Assembly: GCA_964463485.1 (NCBI GenBank)
Contig: CAYXDO010000003.1
Coordinates: forward strand, 1-64,000
Direction: 5' to 3'
Length of the DNA: 64,000 nucleotides
DNA from: CAYXDO01 sp964463485
Lineage (GTDB): Bacteria; Myxococcota; Kuafuiibacteriia; Kuafuiibacteriales; Kuafuiibacteriaceae
Below the pieces are notes generated by a model. That model was not told the DNA's origin. It ran no database searches and saw only the letters and a list, made by a program, of their open reading frames with translations. A program made the position numbers and the translations under genes. Shown piece after piece: positions 7,585 through 14,739 of the stretch (its first letter is position 1; each line of letters begins with the position of its first letter).

Positions 7585-8810
7585 TCGTACCTCAGCGCCT
7601 CGATCGGCTCGAGCCTGGATGCCTTCCACGCAGGATACGAGCCAAAGGCCACACCGACGAACGCGCTGAAGCCGAGCGCCAGCGCGACGATGTCGGGTCG
7701 AATCAACATCGGCCACCCAAACTCGGTCGCCAAGCGGCCCGCCAACCATACTCCGAGGCCCACGCCCGCCAAACCACCGGCCAAAGACAGTGTCAACGCC
7801 TCCACCAAGAACTGCGCGAGCACGTTCCGCGGAGTCGCCCCGATCGCCATGCGAAGGCCGATCTCTCGCGTCCTCTCGGTCACACTCACCAGCATGATGT
7901 TCATGATCCCGATTCCCCCCACGACCAGCGATACGGCGGCAATCGCCGCGAGCAACGTCGTCAGCGTGCTCGTCCCTTGCTGCTCCGCAGCCGCCATCTC
8001 ACTCATGTTGCGAACCCCAAAATCATCGTCGGCGCCCGCCGCGATCCGATGACGATCCCGAAGCAGATTCGAGACGTCCGACACCGTCTTCGATGCGGCC
8101 TCCGCGGAGGGTGCGCTCACGAAGAAGACGCCCGTCACGTATTTCTGAAGACCTCCCTGAATACGCGCCTGAAACGTCGTCTCCGGAACGATCACCACGT
8201 CGTCGTAGTCCTGTCCCATCGGGCTCTGGCCCTTCCTCTCGAGCACTCCTATGACTTCGAACGGAATGTTGCGTATCCGGACGAGCTGCCCCACCGGATC
8301 CGAGCTCACGCCGAAGATCTTCTCCACCACGGTCTCCCCGAGGAGAGCGACCTTGTTACCCCCTTCGACGTCCGAGATCGTCATGACCGAGCCGCTCGAT
8401 ACCGGCCAATTTCGAATCTCGAGATAGTCAGGCGATGTTCCGATGATTTGGGTCGTCCAGTTCTGATCCTCACTCGCCACTTGAGCGCCGCTGCGCAATA
8501 CCGCGGCCGCCCCCCGCACAGACGACAACTCGGTGCGCACGGCGGCGAGGTCGTCCCAGGTCAACGAAGGCATCGACCCAAAACCCCCGAACGCTCCCCC
8601 GCGGCTGGACGAGCCGGGCACCACGATCAGAAGATTCGACCCCATCGAGGCGAAGGTCTGCTCGACCATGGCCTTGGCGCCCTCGCCGATGGCCACCATG
8701 GCGATGACCGCTCCCACCCCGATGATCACACCCAGCACCGTGAGAAAAGAGCGCAGCTTGTTCAACAACAGCGCCCGCACCGCGACCCGGAACGTCTGCC
8801 AGAGCCTCAT
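7581..8810 (-). CDS. MacB-type ABC transporter permease (FtsX-like)
   Basis: The 409-residue product has the topology of a MacB/LolC-type permease. A first transmembrane helix follows LRSFLTVLGVIIGVGAVIAMVAIGEGA, then a large periplasmic domain (about residues 45-285, with VVPGSSSRGG, VALLGETVVEKIFG and VPETTFQARI), then three C-terminal helices starting at AAIAAVSLVVGGIGIMNIML and the conserved VTERTREIGLRMAIGAT loop, ending AWKASRLEPIEALRYE. In MacB the ATPase and permease are fused, but here the ATPase is a separate upstream gene overlapping by four bases. Such pumps use mechanotransmission to expel periplasmic antibiotics, peptides or lipids through a TolC channel. The substrate cannot be told from sequence. 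Confidence 0.93.
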   Translation of the reverse strand: MRLWQTFRVAVRALLLNKLRSFLTVLGVIIGVGAVIAMVAIGEGAKAMVEQTFASMGSNLLIVVPGSSSRGGAFGGFGSMPSLTWDDLAAVRTELSSVRGAAAVLRSGAQVASEDQNWTTQIIGTSPDYLEIRNWPVSSGSVMTISDVEGGNKVALLGETVVEKIFGVSSDPVGQLVRIRNIPFEVIGVLERKGQSPMGQDYDDVVIVPETTFQARIQGGLQKYVTGVFFVSAPSAEAASKTVSDVSNLLRDRHRIAAGADDDFGVRNMSEMAAAEQQGTSTLTTLLAAIAAVSLVVGGIGIMNIMLVSVTERTREIGLRMAIGATPRNVLAQFLVEALTLSLAGGLAGVGLGVWLAGRLATEFGWPMLIRPDIVALALGFSAFVGVAFGSYPAWKASRLEPIEALRYE

Positions 8811-9529
8811 GACGGTCGCTCGAGGTCCGCGTCGCGGGCGATCTGCCGAGTGTCGGATTCGAGGCGGCCGTCTCGCATGAAGAGGATGCGCTCGGCGAAC
8901 GCGGCGATGTCGTGTTCGTGAGTCACCAACACGACCGTAATTCGATCACGCCACAGCTCCTGGAACAGCGCCATGATCTCGAGGCTGGTCTTCGTGTCGA
9001 GATTTCCGGTTGGTTCGTCTGCGAGGATGAGCTCGGGAGAAGCAACCAAGGCGCGGGCGATGGCGACGCGCTGTTGTTGACCTCCTGACATTTGGTTCGG
9101 GTGATGTCGCAGCCTGTCTCCGAGCCCTACTCTCTCGAGGGCCTGCTCGGCGCGCAGCCGCCGCTCCTTTGCCCCGACGCCACGATACATCAGCGGAAGC
9201 TCCACGTTTTCGAGCGCGGTCGTTCGCGCTAGCAAATTGAAGGTCTGGAACACGAAGCCAATGGATCGATTACGAACACGGGCGAGCTGTGGACGCCCGA
9301 GCGCGGAGACGTCGTCTCCGCGGAGAAAGTATTTACCGGAGCTCGGGCGATCGAGACATCCGAGCACGTTCATGAGGGTCGATTTCCCAGACCCAGACGG
9401 GCCCATGACCGCCAACATTTCGCCCGGCTCGATCCCCAGGGACACACCTCCGAGCGCGGGAACTGCGACATCACCCATCTTGTAGATCTTGATGACGTCT
9501 TCGAGACGAATCAGGGCTTCGGCGCTCAT
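8807..9529 (-). CDS. ABC transporter ATP-binding protein (MacB/LolD family)
   Basis: A 240-residue ATPase with Walker A GPSGSGKST (near residue 40), Q-loop FVFQTFNLLA, signature MSGGQQQRVAIARAL, Walker B LILADEPTGNLDT and switch His in VTHEHD. The PTGNLD and VFQTFNL forms are typical of the MacB/LolD/FtsE group that energises FtsX-like permeases. The gene begins eight bases after the adaptor gene and its stop overlaps the permease start. It supplies ATP hydrolysis at the cytoplasmic face of the inner membrane for this tripartite pump. Confidence 0.95.
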   Translation of the reverse strand: MSAEALIRLEDVIKIYKMGDVAVPALGGVSLGIEPGEMLAVMGPSGSGKSTLMNVLGCLDRPSSGKYFLRGDDVSALGRPQLARVRNRSIGFVFQTFNLLARTTALENVELPLMYRGVGAKERRLRAEQALERVGLGDRLRHHPNQMSGGQQQRVAIARALVASPELILADEPTGNLDTKTSLEIMALFQELWRDRITVVLVTHEHDIAAFAERILFMRDGRLESDTRQIARDADLERPS

Positions 9530-9536
9530 GGGTGTC

Positions 9537-10736
9537 TCAGAACGATCGGCGCAAGGTTCCCGAACCCATGCCGCGGCTGCCGGGCTCGGCGGGCATGGTG
9601 ACTTCGGAGACGAGCACGTCGCCGGCCTTGATCGGTCCTTCGACGAGCTCGGTGTTGGTACCGTCGGAGAGTCCGGTCTTCACGACGACGGGCTCGAGGT
9701 TTCCGTTCGCGAGGCGATAGACGGTCCGGCGCCCGTCAGCCTTGTCCCTGGCGTTGTTGGGCGCTCCGCCGTCACCTCGGGCCAACAGAGCCTGGGGCGG
9801 TCGAAATCGGAGCGCGGCGTTAGGGACCTTCACGACGTCGTCCCTCTCTGCATAAACGAAGGTCACGTTCGCGGTCATTCCGGGCTTGAGCTCGAGCTCG
9901 GGGTTCTGGACGTCGATGACCGCGTCGTAGGTGACGACATTTTGAACCGTCTGGGGTGAGTTTCTAATTTGTCGCACTTTACCCTCGAACTTCTTCGTCG
10001 GATAAGCATCCACGCGAAACTCGGCGCGCATCCCGGGGCTCAGCTTGCCGATGTCGGCCTCGGCGACGCTCGTGTTGACCTGCATTTTTCGCAAGTCCTC
10101 GGCGATCACGAAGAGGGTCGGGGCCTGGAACGACGCCGCCACGGTCTGGCCGATGTCGACGTTTCGCGAGACGACCATGCCGTCGATCGGAGAGGTGATG
10201 GTGGTGTACCCAAGGTTGACCTCGGCCTGTTTGAGGGAGGCCTTGGAGAGCTCCAAGCGGCCTTTTTGAGCCTCGACCTGGGCCCGCGCAGAAGCTGCGG
10301 TCGCCTCCGCGGTGTCGAGGTCGGCCTCCGACACGAGCTTCTTTTCCGCGAGCTCCTTGGCCCGCCGCGCCTGACGCTCCGCCTCGAGCGCGCGAATCTC
10401 CGCCACATCGAGCTCCGCCTTGGCTGCCATGAAGCTCGCGCGGGCTTGATCGAGCGTGGCCTCGAAGAGCTGCGGATCGAGCCGAGCGATGACTTGCCCG
10501 CGCTTCACCTCGGAGTTGAAGTCGACGCTGATTTCCTTCAGGCGGCCCGAGACTTGGCTTCCGACCTGCACGGTGACCAGCGCGGAGAGAGTTCCTGTCG
10601 CCGTGACTTTTCCGACGATCTTGCCCTGCTCCGCGGTCGTCGTAAAATACTTCGGCTCGCCCTTCGATCCGTCGCAGCCGTCGAGCATCCCCGACATCAC
10701 CCACACGACAAACAGTCGGAGCGCTCCGATCGACAC
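9537..10736 (-). CDS. MacA/HlyD-type periplasmic adaptor lipoprotein
   Basis: The 399-residue product starts at a GTG, has a short hydrophobic signal and a Cys at a possible lipobox (MLDGC), so it is probably anchored to the inner membrane by a lipid. The adaptor layout is clear. A barrel-sandwich half lies near VQVGSQVSGRLKEISVDFNSEVKRGQVIARLD, a coiled-coil hairpin spans about residues 85-165 (rich in Ala, Glu and Lys), the second half is TTITSPIDGMVVSRNVDIGQTV, and a beta-barrel follows (VNTSVAEADIGKLSPGMRAEF). It links the MacB-type pump to the TolC channel. It is the first gene of the minus-strand operon running to 3546, and its promoter must lie in the divergent 110-base gap before 10847. 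Confidence 0.92.
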   Translation of the reverse strand: MSIGALRLFVVWVMSGMLDGCDGSKGEPKYFTTTAEQGKIVGKVTATGTLSALVTVQVGSQVSGRLKEISVDFNSEVKRGQVIARLDPQLFEATLDQARASFMAAKAELDVAEIRALEAERQARRAKELAEKKLVSEADLDTAEATAASARAQVEAQKGRLELSKASLKQAEVNLGYTTITSPIDGMVVSRNVDIGQTVAASFQAPTLFVIAEDLRKMQVNTSVAEADIGKLSPGMRAEFRVDAYPTKKFEGKVRQIRNSPQTVQNVVTYDAVIDVQNPELELKPGMTANVTFVYAERDDVVKVPNAALRFRPPQALLARGDGGAPNNARDKADGRRTVYRLANGNLEPVVVKTGLSDGTNTELVEGPIKAGDVLVSEVTMPAEPGSRGMGSGTLRRSF

Positions 10737-10846
10737 GGCGAGAATCTGGGCCTTGCTGGGCGGTCCGTCGATGGGTCATGTGTCCGAAACCGTCAGGCGA
10801 TTGAAGCTGACAACGAGCGGGTCTGCACTTCATCCTTGAGCACCCG

Positions 10847-11596
10847 GTGGAATCCTCGGAAGGCATGACCAGCGCGGAGCTCGAGCGGCTCTGGGCAAGT
10901 CTTGCGTCGTCTTGGCGGCGCCTCCTTTCGAAGAGCGCGCTCACCGAGCTGAGCCTTCGGGCGAGCTACGATCTCGACCTGCTCGCGCCACGCGAGGTGG
11001 TCAACGCGGTGCCCCTCGGTACGATCCCCGATTGTGAGGCCTGCGACGATTTGTGCTGTGCGGGCATGGAGAACGTGGTCTCGCTGCGGCTCTCGGACAT
11101 CGCGCGACTCATCGACGTCGGTCGGACCGAGTTGATCACGAAGAAGAAACCGCGTTTTGCGGCAGCGCTGCTTTCGGCGCGACCGAGCCTCCGGGAGCTC
11201 ACCGAGTCCGAGCTCTTTCGGACGCTCCCGGTTCTGCGGCAGACCGGTGACGCGCGGATCTGCGCGGCGCTCGGAAAGGACTTGAAGTGCACCCTCTACC
11301 CGGCGTGGCCTCTTTCGTGTGAACGATTCCCGTACTCACTGCTCGCCCAACGCCGCCGAGTGGTTTGGGGGACTCGTTGCCCGTCGAAGAAGTCGAGCGA
11401 GTCCTTCGAAGCACGAAGTCGGGAGCTGTTTCGAGGCGCAGTCGAGACGTTCAACGAACGAGTCAAGGACGCCGTCCTCCTCGCCCACGCGCGAAAGACG
11501 CTCGACGAGCTCGGGATCGGAGAGTTTCTCACCGACCCCGGCGAGGATCCGTTCGAGCCGGAGCCTGTTCGGCGGCTCCCTTTGCTCTACGGATGA
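10847..11596 (+). CDS. Cys-cluster protein, possible metal-chelating (YkgJ-like) domain
   Basis: The 249-residue product (from the GTG at 10847; an ATG at 10865 would give 243) has a conserved-looking cysteine arrangement. CEACDDLCCAG lies near residue 63, and ICAALGKDLKCTLYPAWPLSCERFP and TRCPSK follow. The C-x2-C-x3-CC opening followed by later C residues recalls the zinc- or iron-chelating YkgJ/FliB-type domain, whose members bind metal with eight Cys. The rest is helical. There is no signal peptide, so it is probably cytoplasmic. It is divergent from the efflux operon and about 50 bases before the CsgG-like gene. Function is not known. Confidence 0.6.
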   Translation: MESSEGMTSAELERLWASLASSWRRLLSKSALTELSLRASYDLDLLAPREVVNAVPLGTIPDCEACDDLCCAGMENVVSLRLSDIARLIDVGRTELITKKKPRFAAALLSARPSLRELTESELFRTLPVLRQTGDARICAALGKDLKCTLYPAWPLSCERFPYSLLAQRRRVVWGTRCPSKKSSESFEARSRELFRGAVETFNERVKDAVLLAHARKTLDELGIGEFLTDPGEDPFEPEPVRRLPLLYG

Positions 11597-11647
11597 GTAC
11601 AGGAGGCTTCTCTCGGAGGCCCCAATGGGCTAAAGCGGAGTCGGGTG

Positions 11648-13441
11648 ATGTCGACTTTTAGAGGCCATGAGTATCTCGCGGCGTTGGCTTGCCTCGGAAC
11701 GACCGCGCTGGCAGGGCCTTCCGTGGCCGGATCGGCGCTCGTCGTAGCGGTCCTCGACTTCGACAATCACACCAAGGACCCGGAGCTCGACGTGCTCGGC
11801 CGGGGCCTCGCCGACATGATGGTCACGGACCTATCGGCCGTCTCGGGCATCGAGCTCGTCGAGCGAGCGAAGTTGGATTCCGTACTGGGTGAGCTGGCGC
11901 TGCAGAAGGGCAAATATTTCGATCCGAAGACCGCAGTCTCCGTCGGCAAGGGAGTCGGGGCCAAATACGTGCTGCTCGGAGCGATCGCGGCGTTGGCGCC
12001 GGAGCTTCGCCTCGACATTCGGCTCGTCGAGATCGCGACTTCGAAGATCATCGTGGCCGACAAGGTCGTCGGACCGAAGACCTCGCTGTTTTCACTCGAG
12101 GAGCAGCTCGTGAAGAAGTTCGTCGCGGGGCTCGAGGTAAAGCTGTCGAAGTCCTGGCGCCCCAAGGGGCCGGACGACGTGGGGACCCTTCTCGAGTATG
12201 CAAAAGGGATCGATTCGCGTGAGCGAGGTGATCTGGACGCGGCCGAGAAAAAGCTCTCCGCGGTGGTGAAGAAGTCACCCACTTTCGTGTTGGCTCGGAC
12301 CGCGCTGAGTGAGCTCCGGTCTCGGTTGGAAGTCTCCCGGTTGAAGCGATCGAACGTCATCGACACCAGCGCCGCGGAGATCGTGGCCAAAGCCCAGCGC
12401 TTCGTGACCACCTCCTCCGCTTCCGAAAGAGAGCGTTGGAAGACTCGGCTCGCCTACCGAAACCTTCTGCGCTGGGCAGAGGCCCGCCGGATCCGACCCC
12501 TGCTCGCGCCCCGCGGCCTGATTCGTCGCGGTCGCGAAGCCGAGGCGAAGGCGGGCCTCACCCGTTATTATGAGCAGAGTATGGCCCTCCTGGCCGACGG
12601 GCGGGCCTACGTACAGAAACACACGCAGACTCTCCCAAACGGCGTGTCTTGGGTCGACACGAGCCTCCGATTCTCGACGGAAGACGAGAAGCTCGCCAGA
12701 GCCGGTGGATTCACGGACTCACCTTGGTTCGACGCGGTGCGACTCACCACCGACACCGCCGACTTCCTCCTGCTCGGCCGCATGGACGATGGCTCGGACG
12801 ACACGAAGATCGTCGGACCCACCCTCGCCGATCTCGATCCGACGTTCGAGCCGATCGGATTTGGACTCTTCGAGGACGCTTGGAAGCAGGCCGAGGCGGG
12901 CAGATCGACGCAGCCCTACCTCGAGCACATGGCGATCTCCGCCCTCGACACCCATGCCGAGGCGCTGCTGCTTCGACGGGGAAAGAAGCAAGCAGTCGAG
13001 AAATGGCAAGAGATCCTCGATCGGTATCCCACGAACCAGAGGTACGCCAACATCGAGCGCACCATTCAGCGTCAGCTCGGCATCGAATACGACCACTCGG
13101 TCGACATGCTCGAAATCTATCCCAAGGGTCTCGAAGCGTGTGAGGACATGGAGGTCCGAAAATCGATGGACACGATGTGGTGGTGGCGGTCCCGCCGCGA
13201 AGGCATTGGGGTGGTCTTCGGCCTCGTAAAAGAGATCGAAGAGGCCTGCAAAGGCCGGAGCTCGATGTCGCACTTTTGGGAGTATTTGTACTCTCACGCG
13301 GCGCTCTTTGGGGCCTCACATGAGGATTGCGAGATCTTCGACCAATTCATGAAGCGGTATCTTCTGGCCGGCGGTGCGGCGTCGTCAGAGGCCGGGTACC
13401 GAAAAAACTACGCTCCGATGTGCTCCCAAAGGTCTCCATGA
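11648..13441 (+). CDS. CsgG/TolB-N-like envelope protein with long helical tail
   Basis: A 597-residue protein with an N-terminal signal (hydrophobic residues 9-28, ALACLGTTALAGPSVAG). Residues about 32-165 form a CsgG/FlgO/TolB-N-type domain: VVAVLDFDNHTKDPELDVLG, then VTDLSAVSGIELVERAKLDSVLGEL and VGKGVGAKYVLLGAIAAL. In CsgG this fold builds an outer-membrane secretion pore for curli, while in FlgO and many myxobacterial relatives the role is unclear. The C-terminal 400 residues are helical and TPR-like with no named domain. The ATG at 11648 follows a GGAG ribosome site; a GTG just before it is the alternative. The stop overlaps the next start (ATGA at 13438), so it is translated with the DUF4145/TPR protein. 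Confidence 0.7.
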   Translation: MSTFRGHEYLAALACLGTTALAGPSVAGSALVVAVLDFDNHTKDPELDVLGRGLADMMVTDLSAVSGIELVERAKLDSVLGELALQKGKYFDPKTAVSVGKGVGAKYVLLGAIAALAPELRLDIRLVEIATSKIIVADKVVGPKTSLFSLEEQLVKKFVAGLEVKLSKSWRPKGPDDVGTLLEYAKGIDSRERGDLDAAEKKLSAVVKKSPTFVLARTALSELRSRLEVSRLKRSNVIDTSAAEIVAKAQRFVTTSSASERERWKTRLAYRNLLRWAEARRIRPLLAPRGLIRRGREAEAKAGLTRYYEQSMALLADGRAYVQKHTQTLPNGVSWVDTSLRFSTEDEKLARAGGFTDSPWFDAVRLTTDTADFLLLGRMDDGSDDTKIVGPTLADLDPTFEPIGFGLFEDAWKQAEAGRSTQPYLEHMAISALDTHAEALLLRRGKKQAVEKWQEILDRYPTNQRYANIERTIQRQLGIEYDHSVDMLEIYPKGLEACEDMEVRKSMDTMWWWRSRREGIGVVFGLVKEIEEACKGRSSMSHFWEYLYSHAALFGASHEDCEIFDQFMKRYLLAGGAASSEAGYRKNYAPMCSQRSP

Positions 13442-14739
13442 CACCTGCGCTGGTCGAGCTCGTCGCGAGGCTTCGCGACGCCACTGCTGGCTTTGGGCGC
13501 ATGGAGCCCGATCTTCGAGCGATCTCGGACCGGGCCGAGCGTGATGACTTCAAGGGTGTCCTGCAGAATGCGCGCCTCGTCGCGGAGGGCCTGCTGCGCG
13601 CGATCGTGGTCGACGAAAGAAAGGAGACCCCCGGCAAGCTGACTCTCGATCAGCTCCTGACCAAGCTCTACCAGGTTGGACAGCCGAGCTTGCTTCCAAC
13701 GCACGTCGCGGTCCACCTCCGGACCATTCAGGCGTGGGGGAACGTGAGCGCGCACGACCAGGCCGACAACTTGTTTCAGGAGGGTCTCGTGGTCGGTGCT
13801 GCGGAGGCCGAGGCGACTCTGCACGCGCTGCTGGTGATCCTCGCGTGGTATCGCCAAAAATATTTGGAAACCAATCCGAGCGCAGCGAAGCCGCCCCAAA
13901 GGAGGAGCCGTCGGGCGCTCCTCGTGAGCGCCTCCGTCGCGGTCCCCGTCGTGGTCGGACTGCTCGCGGCTGGGTATTCTTGGAGGCGAGCTCGCGAAGA
14001 CGAAGTCACCCAGGCGAGCCTCGACGCGGTCTATCTCTCCGAGGCCGAGCCGATCCCGCCTGTCGAGTGCCGAGCGAGCTCAGGGTTGAAGTCGGCCTTC
14101 TTGGCCGCAAAGCTCTTGGCTGGCGGACGGCCCGGAAAGCGCCGCGAAGAGGACGCGCGGGCGCTGAGTCTGTTGAGTCGGCAATCGGACTCGGCCGAAG
14201 AGTTGGCGCTCTTGGCAAAGGCTCTCCTGCAAGTGGGAGACCTGAGGGCCGAAGCGGTCGCACGGCGCGCGATCGAGTTGTGTCCGTCCATGGCGAGCGC
14301 CCATCACGCGCTCGGGACCGCGCTGCTCATGAAGAAGGAAGCAACTGAGGCCGAGGCCGCGCTGAGTAAGGCCGTGAGTCTCGCCCCAGACTGGGTTGCG
14401 CCTCGCATGAACCTTGCCCTCGTTTGGCTCGAAGCCAGCGCGTGGACACGGGCGATCGGTGCGCTCGAAGAGGTGCTGAAACGCGACGCGACCCACGCCG
14501 GCGCCCTCGAAGCGCGCGCTCTCGCCTTTCTCAGAATCAGCGACGACGCCAAAGCCGGCGCCGACCTCGAGCGCCTGCTCGCGATCGATCCCAACCGGGG
14601 GTCGGCCTACCTACTCATGGGTGACCTCCGCACGCGGATGGGTCGAGGACCGGAAGCGAAAGATGCGTACTGCAAAGCCAAGGAGCTCGGCATCGCGGCG
14701 GCTCGTGAACGTTGTCCCGTCGAGTCGATGCACCCATGA
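13438..14739 (+). CDS. DUF4145-like, single-TM, TPR-repeat protein
   Basis: The 433-residue product begins with a helical region resembling DUF4145 (about residues 25-145), including LTLDQLLTKLYQVGQ and the diagnostic IQAWGNVSAHDQ. One membrane helix follows (ALLVSASVAVPVVVGLLAAG, about residues 160-180), then tandem TPR units (about 250-425), e.g. AVARRAIELCPSMASAHHALG and LSKAVSLAPDWVAPRMNLAL. DUF4145-type domains occur at the N-terminus of signalling and nuclease proteins, so the cytoplasmic part may bind a partner while the TPR part works in the periplasm. It overlaps the CsgG-like gene before it and the lipoprotein gene after it by four bases each, so the three should act together. Confidence 0.72.
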   Translation: MTPALVELVARLRDATAGFGRMEPDLRAISDRAERDDFKGVLQNARLVAEGLLRAIVVDERKETPGKLTLDQLLTKLYQVGQPSLLPTHVAVHLRTIQAWGNVSAHDQADNLFQEGLVVGAAEAEATLHALLVILAWYRQKYLETNPSAAKPPQRRSRRALLVSASVAVPVVVGLLAAGYSWRRAREDEVTQASLDAVYLSEAEPIPPVECRASSGLKSAFLAAKLLAGGRPGKRREEDARALSLLSRQSDSAEELALLAKALLQVGDLRAEAVARRAIELCPSMASAHHALGTALLMKKEATEAEAALSKAVSLAPDWVAPRMNLALVWLEASAWTRAIGALEEVLKRDATHAGALEARALAFLRISDDAKAGADLERLLAIDPNRGSAYLLMGDLRTRMGRGPEAKDAYCKAKELGIAAARERCPVESMHP

